Origin: Acinetobacter sp. YWS30-1
GTDB lineage: Bacteria; Pseudomonadota; Gammaproteobacteria; Pseudomonadales; Moraxellaceae
NCBI RefSeq assembly: GCF_033558715.1
Contig: NZ_CP114606.1
Span: 930,001 to 994,000 of the forward strand
Direction: 5' to 3'
DNA length: 64,000 nucleotides
The position numbers were made by a program, and so were the translations under genes. The notes under the pieces were generated by a model. It was given only the letters and a program-made list of their open reading frames with translations, was not told where the DNA came from and did not search any database. Shown piece by piece: positions 18,047 through 29,259 of the stretch. Position 1 is the stretch's first letter; every line of letters begins with the position of its first letter.

Positions 18047-18757
18047 ATGAGTAGAGGTACTCGTACATTTCATATCTACCGCTACGATCCTGATAAGGAT
18101 AAAGCACCGTATATGCAAACTTTTAAGCTTGAACTGACTGATAAGCACCGTATGTTGCTTGATGCGCTTCTTGCATTAAAAGTACAGGACGAATCTTTGA
18201 CATTCCGTCGTTCATGCCGTGAAGGGATCTGTGGTTCTGATGGTGTGAACATTAATGGTAAAAACGGTTTGGCGTGTCTTTGGAACCTGAACGATTTACC
18301 AAATGAAATCACGATTCGTCCACTACCTGGTCTTCCAGTAATCAAAGACCTTGTAGTTGACATGAACCAGTTCTACGACCAGTACAACAAGATTCATCCG
18401 TTCTTGATCAACAACCAGCCTGCACCTCCTAAAGAGCGTCTGCAGTCTCCTGAAGAACGTGAACACTTGAATGGTCTGTATGAATGTATTCTTTGTGCAT
18501 GTTGTTCAACTTCATGCCCATCATTCTGGTGGAACCCAGACAAGTTCTTGGGTCCTTCAGCATTATTGAATGCATACCGTTTCATCATCGATTCGCGTGA
18601 TACAGGTACTCAAGAGCGTCTGGCTCGTCTTGACGATCCGTTCTCTCTGTTCCGTTGTAAAGGTATCATGAACTGTGTATCTGTATGTCCTAAAGGCTTG
18701 AACCCTACTAAAGCAATCGGTCACATCCGTAACATGCTTCTAGATATGGCTGGCTAA
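18047..18757 (+). CDS. sdhB: Succinate dehydrogenase iron-sulfur subunit
   Basis: The 236-aa electron-transfer subunit of complex II has an N-terminal ferredoxin domain with the [2Fe-2S] cysteines in SCREGICGSDGVNINGKNGLAC (shown by residues at about 57-78). The C-terminal domain has CILCACCSTSCPS and CVSVCPKGLNP for the [4Fe-4S] and [3Fe-4S] clusters. As in other complex II enzymes, electrons pass from FAD to quinone. It is the last gene of the operon, 14 bases after sdhA with AGGAG in front, and a strong terminator follows. Confidence 0.98.
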   Translation: MSRGTRTFHIYRYDPDKDKAPYMQTFKLELTDKHRMLLDALLALKVQDESLTFRRSCREGICGSDGVNINGKNGLACLWNLNDLPNEITIRPLPGLPVIKDLVVDMNQFYDQYNKIHPFLINNQPAPPKERLQSPEEREHLNGLYECILCACCSTSCPSFWWNPDKFLGPSALLNAYRFIIDSRDTGTQERLARLDDPFSLFRCKGIMNCVSVCPKGLNPTKAIGHIRNMLLDMAG

Positions 18758-18782
18758 TTTAGACTGCAATAAACAGTTTTTT

Positions 18783-18810
18783 AAAAAGCACACCACTTGG
18801 TGTGCTTTTT
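18783..18810 (+). terminator. Terminator of sdhCDAB
   Basis: The arms AAAAAGCACACC and GGTGTGCTTTTT with a 4-base loop form a 12-bp stem ending in T residues, 25 bases past the sdhB stop. Confidence 0.9.
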
Positions 18811-19567
18811 GCTTTATAGGGCTCCATAAACGAACAGTGGTCGTGAAAACTGCTGTTATTGGTGCTGTATCTCATATGATCAAATCGGGTAATGAATCAT
18901 TGCAGAACATTTTGGTCGGATTTATGCACTATTATGACGTTGTTTGAGGTATTTATGATTTTTAGATGTAATTCTGGACTGAAAAAGGTTTTCAATAATG
19001 TTATTATATAACGCAAAGTTGCAAAGGGAGTGGATTGGAAGATTTACTCTCTTTTTGTTTATCAAAAAGATGTAGGACTTTGGTCTACGCTGAATGTGTT
19101 TTTCATTTAAAGCTCCCTATGTTAGAGTAATTTCTGATAGAAGTATTTGACTAAAAAACATGCGTTCCTCGTCAAAAAAATCAATTGATTAGTCGAGATC
19201 GTGATAGCATTTAGCACAAGACTATATTTAAAAAATGTGTGGGCCGATGTACATTTTTTAAACACGGAAGAGGTTGAGAATAGTATATAAGTGTAAGTCA
19301 AAGTCGCTTTAGAAAAAATATAGTTTAAATCTTTGTTTTTTCTAAGTCGATTTGCAAAAAATTGCTCGGTCACGATCGGGTATTCAATGAGTGATGATGC
19401 CGCTGAGGGGCGTTATTGTTCATTAAACATATCAAGAATTTTCTTGGTGTGGTGATAACGCCTCATGGCTTATGCCTTATGGGGGACTAATGTTGAATTA
19501 TCAATTTGACATTACTAATCCTGGGTTTTGCTTAAAAAGCATCCTGAAAATGTTTTTGCAATAGGAA
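18811..19567. other. sdhB-sucA intergenic region rich in inverted repeats
   Basis: There are 757 bases without a credible gene. From about 19227 onward the stretch is full of inverted repeats: TTTAAAAAATGT/ACATTTTTTAAA (19227-19262), TTAGAAAAAA/TTTTTTCTAA (19309-19345), the branched element at 19399-19469, TAATGT/ACATTA (about 19490-19515) and TGCTT/AAGCA (about 19527-19540). A 83-codon minus-strand frame here is a by-product of AT-rich DNA. A TTGACA (about 19507) is the best -35 close to sucA, but its -10 is poor. Confidence 0.6.
19399..19469 (+). promoter_or_regulatory. Branched RNA structure candidate in sucA leader
   Basis: GCCGCTGAGGGGCGTTAT (19399-19416) can pair with ATAACGCCTCATGGC (19455-19469), leaving a two-base bulge and one mismatched step. 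The enclosed segment contains TGTT/AACA and the perfect hairpin CAAGAA-TT-TTCTTG (about 19433-19446), so a three-way junction is possible. It ends 98 bases before sucA. Conserved leader motifs named sucA-II and sucA-III are known from Pseudomonadales; I recall them only by name and cannot confirm a match. Confidence 0.5.
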
Positions 19568-22402
19568 ATGGGTCCACAAATGCAAGAAGTTGCTGACGCT
19601 CTGCGTCTTGACACTGAACTTTCCGCTGATAGTGCAGCGTATATTGAAGAACTTTATGAGCAGTACCTCACTGCTCCAGACTCAGTGGGTGCTGACTGGA
19701 GAGCGTACTTCGATAAATTCCCAAAAGGTGATCAACCACACAGTAATGTACGTGAGCAATTCCTACTTTTAGGTCGCAATTCAAGCCGTATTCAGCCTGT
19801 TATCCAATCGACAGTAAGTTCAGAGCATGAACGTCGTCAAATTGGCGTTTTACAGCTGATTGCTGCGTACCGTAACCGTGGCCACCAAAAAGCAAAATTG
19901 GATCCATTAGGTCTGGCTAAACGCGAAGTTGTGCCAGATCTTGATCTTTCTGCGCACGGTTTAACTCAGTCTGATCTGGACACTATATTCAATACCGGTA
20001 ACCTTGCGATTGGTAAGGAAGCAGCGACTTTGGGCGAAATGGTCCAAGCGATGGAAGCGACTTACTGTAGCTCTATCGGTGCTGAATACATGCACATCGT
20101 GGATACCAAAGAAAAACGCTGGATCCAGCAACGTCTTGAAAGCGCACGTGGTCAATATGGCCTGAGTGCTGATCAGAAAAAACATGTTCTTGAACGTTTA
20201 ACTGCGGCTGAAGGTCTGGAAAAATACCTCGGTAATAAATTCGTGGGTGCAAAACGTTTTGGTGTTGAAGGTGGTGAGTCTTTCATTCCTATGGTGAATG
20301 AATTGATCCAGCGTGCCGGTTCTGTAGGCTGTAAAGAAGTCGTAATCGGTATGCCACACCGTGGTCGTCTGAACCTTCTGGTTAACATCATGGGTAAAAA
20401 CCCGGCTGACCTGTTCGGTGAGTTCGAAGGCAAATCACTACACAAGAAAGGTTCTGGTGACGTTAAGTATCACCAAGGTTTCTCTTCTAACGTGATGACT
20501 CCAGGTGGTGAAGTTCACTTGGCATTGGCGTTTAACCCATCTCACCTTGAAATCGTTGGACCTGTAGTTGAAGGTTCTGTACGTGCACGTCAAGTCCGTC
20601 GTAAAGACATTGGCGGTGATGACGTATTGCCAGTCATTGTTCACGGTGATGCTGCATTTGCAGGTCAGGGCGTAAACCAAGAAACCTTCCAGATGTCACA
20701 GACTCGTGGTTACACAGTAGGTGGTACAGTTCATATCGTAGTGAACAACCAGGTTGGTTTCACCACATCTGATCCACGTGATGCGCGTTCTACAGAATAC
20801 TGTACTGATATCGCGAAAATGATTCAGGCGCCGATCTTCCATGTAAATGGTGATGATCCTGAAGCTGTGTTGTTTGTTGCTCAGCTTGCCCACGATTTCC
20901 GTCATACTTTCCGTAAAGACGTTGTGATCGACATGTTCTGTTACCGTCGTCGTGGTCATAACGAAGCGGACGAACCAGCTGCAACTCAGCCAATGATGTA
21001 CCAAGTGATCAGCAAAAAAGCGACAACTCGTACGCTTTATGCTGACAAACTGGTTCAAGAAGGTGTACTTGATCGTGCTACTGCAGATCAAATGGTTGAA
21101 CAATACCGTTCTGATCTTGAAGCAGGTAAACATGTTGCCAATGCACTGGTTCTAGAACCGAACAAAAAAATGTTTGTAGACTGGACACCCTACCTGGGTC
21201 ATGAATACACAGACGAGTGGGATACTACTTGCGATCTAGAACGTCTTAAAGAGCTTGGCCGCAAAATGCGTGAGCTTCCAGAAGGCTTCGTGATGCAGCG
21301 TCAGGTATCTAAAGTAATTGACGACCGTCTGAAAATGCAAACTGGTGAAATGCCGCTGAACTGGGGTGCTGCTGAAACTCTAGCCTATGCATCACTGCTA
21401 GATGATGGTTATCTGGTCCGTTTAACTGGTGAAGACGTGGGTCGTGGTACATTCTCACACCGTCATGCAAAACTGCATAACCAGGTAGATGGCTCAACTT
21501 ATATTCCACTTTGCCATATTAAAGAGAACCAACCGCGTGTTGCGATCTATGACTCTTTATTGTCTGAAATGGCAGTACTGGCATTTGAATACGGTTACGC
21601 GACTACTCTTCCTAAGAGCCTGATCATCTGGGAAGCTCAGTTCGGTGACTTTGCAAACTGTGCACAGGTGGTGATCGACCAGTTCATCTCATCTGGTGAA
21701 ACCAAATGGGAACGTGTATGTGGTCTGACTATGCTTCTGCCACACGGCTTCGAAGGCCAAGGTCCTGAGCATTCATCTGCACGTCTGGAACGTTTCTTGC
21801 AGCTATGTGCTGAAGACAATATGCAAGTGATGACTCCAACTACACCTGCACAGATCTTCCACGCGTTACGTCGTCAGGCAATCCGCCCGATCCGTAAACC
21901 AATGATCATCATGTCACCTAAATCATTGCTTCGTCACAAATTGGCGGTGTCTAACCTGGAAGAACTGGCTAACGGTACATTCCAGACTGTGATCGACGAA
22001 GTAGACAACATCAGCAAAGCAGACGTAACCCGTCTGGTATTGTGTGGTGGTAAGGTTTACTACGATCTGGTTGAAAAACGTCGTGAAAAAGAATTGAACA
22101 ACACTGCAATTGTACGTATTGAACAATTGTATCCGTACCCAGAAGCACGTCTTGCAGAAGTTCTTGCTCAGTATCCAAACGTGAAAGAACTGGTTTGGGC
22201 ACAAGAAGAACCGAAAAACCAAGGTGCTTGGTTGTTCATCGCGCCTCGTTTATATGACGATGTGATGAAAGCGGGCAAACAAATCCGTATTAGTTACGCA
22301 GGCCGTGAAGCTTCAGCTGCACCGGCGTGTGGTTCACCATACTTGCATGCAAAACAACAAGCTCAGCTCGTTAACGACGCTCTAGCGATCGATGCTGAAT
22401 AA
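19568..22402 (+). CDS. sucA: 2-Oxoglutarate dehydrogenase E1 component
   Basis: The 944-aa thiamine-diphosphate enzyme decarboxylates 2-oxoglutarate as E1 of the 2-oxoglutarate dehydrogenase complex. The N-terminal E2-binding segment (SAAYIEELYEQYL) is present. The active core has IGMPHRGRLNLLVNIMGK (about residues 260-277), HGDAAFAGQGVNQETFQMS (about 360-378) and YRRRGHNEADEPA. The C-terminal transketolase-like part includes LPHGFEGQGPEHSSARLERF. An ATG at 19580 (MQEVADAL) is four codons in and may be the true start, since AGGA is only one base from the 19568 ATG. sucB follows after 18 bases. Confidence 0.97.
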   Translation: MGPQMQEVADALRLDTELSADSAAYIEELYEQYLTAPDSVGADWRAYFDKFPKGDQPHSNVREQFLLLGRNSSRIQPVIQSTVSSEHERRQIGVLQLIAAYRNRGHQKAKLDPLGLAKREVVPDLDLSAHGLTQSDLDTIFNTGNLAIGKEAATLGEMVQAMEATYCSSIGAEYMHIVDTKEKRWIQQRLESARGQYGLSADQKKHVLERLTAAEGLEKYLGNKFVGAKRFGVEGGESFIPMVNELIQRAGSVGCKEVVIGMPHRGRLNLLVNIMGKNPADLFGEFEGKSLHKKGSGDVKYHQGFSSNVMTPGGEVHLALAFNPSHLEIVGPVVEGSVRARQVRRKDIGGDDVLPVIVHGDAAFAGQGVNQETFQMSQTRGYTVGGTVHIVVNNQVGFTTSDPRDARSTEYCTDIAKMIQAPIFHVNGDDPEAVLFVAQLAHDFRHTFRKDVVIDMFCYRRRGHNEADEPAATQPMMYQVISKKATTRTLYADKLVQEGVLDRATADQMVEQYRSDLEAGKHVANALVLEPNKKMFVDWTPYLGHEYTDEWDTTCDLERLKELGRKMRELPEGFVMQRQVSKVIDDRLKMQTGEMPLNWGAAETLAYASLLDDGYLVRLTGEDVGRGTFSHRHAKLHNQVDGSTYIPLCHIKENQPRVAIYDSLLSEMAVLAFEYGYATTLPKSLIIWEAQFGDFANCAQVVIDQFISSGETKWERVCGLTMLLPHGFEGQGPEHSSARLERFLQLCAEDNMQVMTPTTPAQIFHALRRQAIRPIRKPMIIMSPKSLLRHKLAVSNLEELANGTFQTVIDEVDNISKADVTRLVLCGGKVYYDLVEKRREKELNNTAIVRIEQLYPYPEARLAEVLAQYPNVKELVWAQEEPKNQGAWLFIAPRLYDDVMKAGKQIRISYAGREASAAPACGSPYLHAKQQAQLVNDALAIDAE

Positions 22403-22420
22403 TCCAGGAGATTCTAAATA

Positions 22421-23641
22421 ATGGCAACCGAAATTAAAGCACCGGTATTTCCAGAGTCAGTTGCGGACGGTACGATCGCAACTTGGCACAAACAACCAGG
22501 TGAAGCAGTATCACGTGATGAAGTGATCTGTGATATTGAAACTGATAAAGTTGTTTTAGAAGTTGTTGCTCCTGCAGACGGTACAATTGCATCAATCGTT
22601 AAAAATGAAGGCGATACAGTGCTTTCTGCTGAAGTGATTGCACAGTTTGAAGAGGGTGCCGTATCTGGCGCAACTCAAACTCAAGCAGTTCAATCTGAAA
22701 CTGAAGCATCAGTAGAGCAAGCTGCTGCAAAAACTGAAGCGGGTAATGCACCGATCGTTGAGCGTCAACAGGTTCAAGACCAAGCTCCAGCAGTACGTAA
22801 AGCATTGACTGAATCTGGTATCAATGCTGCTGACGTATCTGGTACAGGTCGTGGCGGTCGCATTACTAAAGAAGATGTTGCGAACCATCAGTCTAAACCT
22901 GCAGCGCCTGCTGCTGCACCGTTAAGCGTTGCGGTTGGCGAACGTATTGAAAAACGCGTTCCAATGACTCGTCTGCGTAAACGTGTTGCTGAACGTCTGC
23001 TTGCTGCAACTCAAGAAACAGCAATGTTGACTACGTTCAACGAAGTAAACATGAAACCAATCATGGAAATGCGTAACCAGTACAAAGAAGCGTTTGAAAA
23101 ACGTCATGGTGCACGTCTAGGCTTCATGTCATTCTTCGTTAAAGCTGCGACTGAAGCACTGAAACGCTATCCAGCAGTGAATGCGTCTATCGATGGCGAT
23201 GACATCGTTTACCATGGTTACTATGACATCGGTGTAGCAGTTTCTTCTGACCGTGGTCTAGTGGTTCCTGTACTTCGTGATACAGACCGTATGAACTATG
23301 CTGAAGTTGAAAATGGTATCCGTGCATACGCTGGTAAAGCGCGTGAAGGTAAACTTGCGATTGAAGACATGACTGGTGGTACTTTCACAATTACCAACGG
23401 TGGTACTTTCGGTTCATTGCTTTCAACTCCAATCTTGAACACTCCACAAACTGCGATTCTGGGTATGCATAAAATCCAGGAACGTCCTATGGCAGTGAAT
23501 GGTCAGGTTGAAATCTTGCCAATGATGTACCTAGCGCTTTCTTATGACCACCGTCTAATCGATGGTAAAGAAGCTGTAGGTTTCCTTGTAACAATCAAAG
23601 AATTGTTAGAAGAACCAGCTCGTCTGATCCTTGATCTTTAA
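22421..23641 (+). CDS. sucB: Dihydrolipoyl succinyltransferase, E2 of 2-oxoglutarate dehydrogenase
   Basis: The 406-aa E2 core passes the succinyl group to CoA. Domains in order are a lipoyl domain (about 1-77) with the lipoylated Lys in [12 protein letters not shown], a Gln/Ala-rich linker, a peripheral-subunit-binding domain ([19 protein letters not shown], about 124-142) and the catalytic acyltransferase domain ending [14 protein letters not shown], where His and Asp are catalytic. CCAGGAGA lies before the ATG. A terminator-like hairpin separates it from lpdA. Confidence 0.97.
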   Translation: MATEIKAPVFPESVADGTIATWHKQPGEAVSRDEVICDIETDKVVLEVVAPADGTIASIVKNEGDTVLSAEVIAQFEEGAVSGATQTQAVQSETEASVEQAAAKTEAGNAPIVERQQVQDQAPAVRKALTESGINAADVSGTGRGGRITKEDVANHQSKPAAPAAAPLSVAVGERIEKRVPMTRLRKRVAERLLAATQETAMLTTFNEVNMKPIMEMRNQYKEAFEKRHGARLGFMSFFVKAATEALKRYPAVNASIDGDDIVYHGYYDIGVAVSSDRGLVVPVLRDTDRMNYAEVENGIRAYAGKAREGKLAIEDMTGGTFTITNGGTFGSLLSTPILNTPQTAILGMHKIQERPMAVNGQVEILPMMYLALSYDHRLIDGKEAVGFLVTIKELLEEPARLILDL

Positions 23642-23658
23642 TTCTAAAGAATAAATCC

Positions 23659-25135
<1,477 letters not shown>

Positions 25136-25142
25136 TTCTTCG

Positions 25143-25167
25143 AAGAGCGGCTCAGGCCGCTCTTTTT
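25143..25167 (+). terminator. Terminator of sucAB-lpdA
   Basis: The arms AAGAGCGGC and GCCGCTCTT with a TCAG loop are followed by T residues, 7 bases after the lpdA stop. Confidence 0.88.
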
Positions 25168-25319
25168 ACATTTGGTGGTTGTTTTTGAATGAATAATCAT
25201 CTAAAAATAAAGATAAGTAAAATCTAAGATCCAAAAATACCAATATTGATTGATGTGAACCAAGAAATATTGGGAAAACGTGTAATAACAAAGTCAAATA
25301 AGTAGTAAAAGGTTAATCA

Positions 25320-26486
25320 ATGAATTTACATGAGTATCAAGCAAAAGCGTTATTAAAAAAATATGGGATGCCTGTACAAGAAGGTATTCTTGCTACCAAT
25401 GCTGAAGAAACAGTACATGCTTTTGAGCAGCTTGGTGGGAAGTTTGCAGTATTAAAAGCGCAGGTTCACGCAGGTGGTCGTGGCAAAGCGGGTGGGGTAA
25501 AAGTGGTAAAGTCGGCTGAAGAAGCAGCTGAATATGCCAATCAGATTATTGGTTCACGTTTAGTGACCTATCAAACCGATGCAAATGGTCAACCAGTCAA
25601 TAGTATTTTGGTTTCTGAAGATGTTTATCCGGTCGAGCGTGAACTCTATTTAGGTGCAGTGGTAGACCGTTCTAGCCGTCGTATTACTTTCATGGCATCC
25701 ACTGAAGGTGGTGTCGAAATTGAAAAAGTTGCAGAAGAAAATCCTGAAAAAATCATTAAAGTCGAAGTTGATCCTTTAGTAGGATTATTGCCATTTCAGG
25801 CGCGTGAAGTGGCGTTTGCACTTAAGTTAAAAGATAGCCAGATCAATCAATTTGTTAAAGTCATGACAGCTGCTTACCAAGCCTTTGTCGAAAATGATTT
25901 TGCTTTATTTGAAATTAACCCACTCTCTGTTCGTGAAAATGGTGACATTCTCTGTGTCGATGCCAAAGTCGGTATTGATTCAAATGCGCTATACCGTCTG
26001 CCTGAAGTTGCTGCTTTACGTGATAAATCACAAGAAAATGAGCGTGAGCTGAAAGCATCTGAATTTGACCTGAATTATGTTGCTTTAGAGGGTAATATTG
26101 GTTGTATGGTCAATGGTGCCGGTCTTGCGATGGCAACCATGGACATTATCAAGCTTTATGGTGGTCAACCAGCTAACTTCCTGGATGTAGGTGGTGGTGC
26201 AACCAAAGAGCGTGTCATCGAAGCATTTAAAATTATCTTGGCAGATTCTTCTGTACAAGGTGTCTTGATTAATATTTTTGGTGGAATTGTACGTTGTGAC
26301 ATGATTGCTGAGGCAATTATTGCAGCGGTTCAGGAGGTAAATGTCACTGTACCTGTAGTCGTTCGTCTTGAAGGGAACAATGCAGAGCTTGGTGCCAAGT
26401 TACTGGATGAATCTGGTTTGAAATTGATTTCTGCAAATGGCTTGGCCGATGCTGCAGAAAAAATTGTTGCTGCAGTAAAAGCTTAA
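25320..26486 (+). CDS. sucC: Succinate--CoA ligase (ADP-forming) subunit beta
   Basis: The 388-aa ATP-grasp subunit of succinyl-CoA synthetase couples succinyl-CoA cleavage to nucleotide triphosphate formation. It begins [19 protein letters not shown], as nearly all SucC proteins do, and contains [18 protein letters not shown] (about residues 44-61), FEINPLSV, and the [16 protein letters not shown] stretch near residue 320. sucD begins 11 bases downstream. A lone AAAAGG lies 7 bases before the ATG. It is separated from lpdA by a terminator, so it likely has its own promoter in the 150-base gap. Confidence 0.97.
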   Translation: MNLHEYQAKALLKKYGMPVQEGILATNAEETVHAFEQLGGKFAVLKAQVHAGGRGKAGGVKVVKSAEEAAEYANQIIGSRLVTYQTDANGQPVNSILVSEDVYPVERELYLGAVVDRSSRRITFMASTEGGVEIEKVAEENPEKIIKVEVDPLVGLLPFQAREVAFALKLKDSQINQFVKVMTAAYQAFVENDFALFEINPLSVRENGDILCVDAKVGIDSNALYRLPEVAALRDKSQENERELKASEFDLNYVALEGNIGCMVNGAGLAMATMDIIKLYGGQPANFLDVGGGATKERVIEAFKIILADSSVQGVLINIFGGIVRCDMIAEAIIAAVQEVNVTVPVVVRLEGNNAELGAKLLDESGLKLISANGLADAAEKIVAAVKA

Positions 26487-26497
26487 GGAGTATCACA

Positions 26498-27388
26498 ATG
26501 AGCGTATTAATTAATAAAGACACCAAAGTTTTAGTCCAAGGCTTTACAGGCAAGAACGGTACATTCCACTCTGAACAGGCTATTGCCTACGGCACTAAAG
26601 TTGTTGGTGGAGTAACACCGGGTAAAGGTGGTCAATCACATCTGGATCTGCCAGTATTTAATACTATGCGTGAAGCGGTGCAAGAAACTCAAGCTGATGC
26701 TTCTGTGATTTATGTGCCTGCACCTTTTGTCCTCGATTCTATTGTAGAAGCTGTTGACTCAGGTATTGAGCTGATTGTTGTGATTACTGAAGGTGTACCA
26801 ACACTGGATATGCTAAAAGCTAAACGTTATCTGGAAACCAATGGTAATGGTACGCGTCTGATCGGTCCAAACTGTCCGGGTATCATTACGCCAGGCGAGT
26901 GTAAGATCGGGATTATGCCGGGTCATATTCATCAGCCAGGTAAGATCGGCATTATCTCACGTTCAGGTACTTTGACTTATGAAGCGGTTGCACAAACCAC
27001 TAAATTAGGTCTTGGACAGTCAACCTGTATCGGAATCGGTGGTGATCCGATTCCAGGCATGAATCAGATTGATTGCTTGAAACTGTTCCAGGAAGACCCG
27101 CAAACTGAAGCCATTATCATGATTGGTGAAATTGGCGGTACTGCGGAAGAAGAAGCAGCTGAGTATATCCAGTCGCATGTGACCAAGCCGGTGGTAGGTT
27201 ATATCGCTGGTGTAACAGCGCCGAAAGGTAAGCGTATGGGTCACGCAGGTGCCATCATTTCTGGCGGTAAAGGAACTGCTGAAGAGAAGTTTGCAGCTTT
27301 TGAACGCGCGGGAATGGCGTATACACGTAGTCCTGCAGAGTTGGGTTCAACCATGCTTGAGGTTTTGAAAGAAAAAGGTTTGGCTTAA
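26498..27388 (+). CDS. sucD: Succinate--CoA ligase (ADP-forming) subunit alpha
   Basis: The 296-aa alpha subunit of succinyl-CoA synthetase binds CoA through its N-terminal Rossmann domain ([20 protein letters not shown], about residues 13-32). It carries the phosphohistidine in [20 protein letters not shown] (His at about residue 248). The [19 protein letters not shown] motif near residue 125 is also typical. AAGGAG lies 8 bases upstream of the ATG. It closes the TCA cluster, and a strong terminator follows. Confidence 0.97.
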   Translation: MSVLINKDTKVLVQGFTGKNGTFHSEQAIAYGTKVVGGVTPGKGGQSHLDLPVFNTMREAVQETQADASVIYVPAPFVLDSIVEAVDSGIELIVVITEGVPTLDMLKAKRYLETNGNGTRLIGPNCPGIITPGECKIGIMPGHIHQPGKIGIISRSGTLTYEAVAQTTKLGLGQSTCIGIGGDPIPGMNQIDCLKLFQEDPQTEAIIMIGEIGGTAEEEAAEYIQSHVTKPVVGYIAGVTAPKGKRMGHAGAIISGGKGTAEEKFAAFERAGMAYTRSPAELGSTMLEVLKEKGLA

Positions 27389-27402
27389 TTTATTAAGCTG
27401 AT

Positions 27403-27431
27403 AAAAAGCCCTCAATATTGAGGGCTTTTTT
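27403..27431 (+). terminator. Terminator of sucCD
   Basis: The arms AAAAAGCCCTC and GAGGGCTTTTT with a 6-base loop lie 14 bases past the sucD stop. Confidence 0.9.
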
Positions 27432-27489
27432 ATAATTGTTGCAAAAGGAGATTAAAGTCTAACTAAATGATAATTCGAAAATTGAGTAT

Positions 27490-29208
27490 TTAGTTATCTA
27501 TACCAGCTTTAGCTTTCAGGCTTTGAGTCATCCCATTGATGTCACCACCCTGAATGCCTAATTCATTCATCAGGCTATCAATCAAAGGTGCCTGGCTACG
27601 ATAACGCAAAGCACTATTCACCACCTGATCGGAGAGGGCAACATTGCCGCCTTCATGATGGGCATCTGCTTGGCAAGAACCCGCATATGTGCCATGTAGG
27701 CCATTGACTTGCAGAATCTTGATGTCATCAATGTTTTCCATCGGCTTAACACTTTCACGAATGATTTCAGGTAAGTATTTCAGCATGGCTAGCCGGATTT
27801 GCATTTCCACCTGTTCAGATGACAGTACATTATTTGCTTCATTCACTGCGCGAGTACCTTCAGCATCGACTTGATACTGTTTCTCCATCGCTTGAGCAAG
27901 TAATACTTTGGCATCCGCTTCACCTTTAGCTTTCAGGCGAACTTTTTCAGCTTCGGCTTCAGCGGCAATACGAACCGCTTCTGCATCATCAGCTGCTGCC
28001 TGTTTGCCAGCTTCTGCTGCAACGGTAATGGCAATTGCATCTTTCTCAGCCTGTTCTTTCGCTGCAACCAGTTCAACCGCTTTTTGACGTTCTGCTTGCT
28101 GGATCTGGCGGACAGTGACGACTTCTTCTTCCGCTTTAACCGCTTGAGCACGTGCCTGATCAGCTAAAGCTTTGGCTTCAGATTCAGCACGGGATTTTTC
28201 TGCAATCGCAATTGCACGATCCTGTTCAGCCAGTTCAATCGTTTTCTTCTGTTCAACTTGGGCTTTTTGAATAAGCTGAGCTTTCTGAATGTTTTCATTT
28301 TCAACATCACGAGCTGCCAGAATGCGTTTCAGTTCTACTTCACGTTCAGCAGCAATACGGGCTTCTTCCGCTTCACGTTTTTTTGCAGCTTCCTGAGCTG
28401 CAATTTCAGCTAACTGTTCAGCGCGGCGAATCGAAATTTCACGTTCCTGTTGCAGTTTGGCATATTCTTCTTCACGGATAATTTGTAGACGTGCTTGCTC
28501 AGCTTCCAGATTTTTGGCTTTAATGGCCAGATCTGTATCCTGTTCAATATGATTACGCTTACGGCGACGATCTTCAATCGTTTCAGTGAGTTTGGTTAAA
28601 CCTTCAGCATCGAAAGCATTTTGTGGATTGAAATATTTAAAGCCGGTTTGATCCAGACCTGTTAAAGAAACAGTTTCCAGTTCCAGACCATTTTTGTGCA
28701 GATCTTCAGACACCACTTGCTGTACTTTTTGTACGAAGTCGACCCGTTTTTCATGTAATTCTTCCATGGCCATTTCAGCGGCAACGGCGCGTAAAGAGTC
28801 GACAAATTTCCCTTCAACCAGATTCTTTAATTCATTTGGCGACATGGTCTTTTGACCAAGAGTTTGTGCTGCCGTAGCAATCGAATCAGCCGTTGGTTTC
28901 ACACGTACATAGAATTCAGCCATGACATCGACACGCATGCGATCACGGGTAATCAGTGCCTGATCATCGGCACGACGGACTTCCAGACGCAAGGTATTCA
29001 TATTGACTGGAATGATTTCATGTAGCACCGGTAGCACCAAAGCCCCGCCGCCTAAAATCACTTTTTCACCACCCCAACCGGTACGTACAAAGGAAATCTC
29101 TTTACTGGAACGACGGTATAAACGCGCAATGATTAATCCGAAGGTGACTAGGCCAACGAATATAATCCCCGCAATAATCAAAACATTATATAAATCAAAA
29201 TTTAGCAT
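27490..29208 (-). CDS. Flotillin-family (YqiK-like) membrane protein
   Basis: The 572-aa protein has one N-terminal membrane helix (VLIIAGIIFVGLVTFGLIIA, about residues 9-28) and a SPFH/band-7 domain (about 35-220). A long Ala/Glu/Lys/Arg-rich coiled coil follows (about 225-440; for example KREAEEARIAAEREVELKR), and then a flotillin C-terminal region. Flotillins form oligomeric scaffolds in membrane microdomains. The layout and the partner upstream match E. coli yqiJ-yqiK. It starts 51 bases after the partner gene on the minus strand, so an operon is likely. No terminator was identified after it. Confidence 0.92.
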   Translation of the reverse strand: MLNFDLYNVLIIAGIIFVGLVTFGLIIARLYRRSSKEISFVRTGWGGEKVILGGGALVLPVLHEIIPVNMNTLRLEVRRADDQALITRDRMRVDVMAEFYVRVKPTADSIATAAQTLGQKTMSPNELKNLVEGKFVDSLRAVAAEMAMEELHEKRVDFVQKVQQVVSEDLHKNGLELETVSLTGLDQTGFKYFNPQNAFDAEGLTKLTETIEDRRRKRNHIEQDTDLAIKAKNLEAEQARLQIIREEEYAKLQQEREISIRRAEQLAEIAAQEAAKKREAEEARIAAEREVELKRILAARDVENENIQKAQLIQKAQVEQKKTIELAEQDRAIAIAEKSRAESEAKALADQARAQAVKAEEEVVTVRQIQQAERQKAVELVAAKEQAEKDAIAITVAAEAGKQAAADDAEAVRIAAEAEAEKVRLKAKGEADAKVLLAQAMEKQYQVDAEGTRAVNEANNVLSSEQVEMQIRLAMLKYLPEIIRESVKPMENIDDIKILQVNGLHGTYAGSCQADAHHEGGNVALSDQVVNSALRYRSQAPLIDSLMNELGIQGGDINGMTQSLKAKAGIDN

Positions 29209-29259
29209 TGTTATAAAGTCTCTTTGGGCAAGCTTGATTTTTATAGGAAATTGGTTTAA

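Noticed and set aside
18783..18810. sdhB terminator as part of a small-RNA gene
   Set aside because: It sits 25 bases past the sdhB stop and is fully explained as that operon's terminator.
19122..19373. 83-codon minus-strand frame upstream of sucA
   Set aside because: It runs through two perfect inverted repeats and AT-rich DNA and looks like a chance frame.
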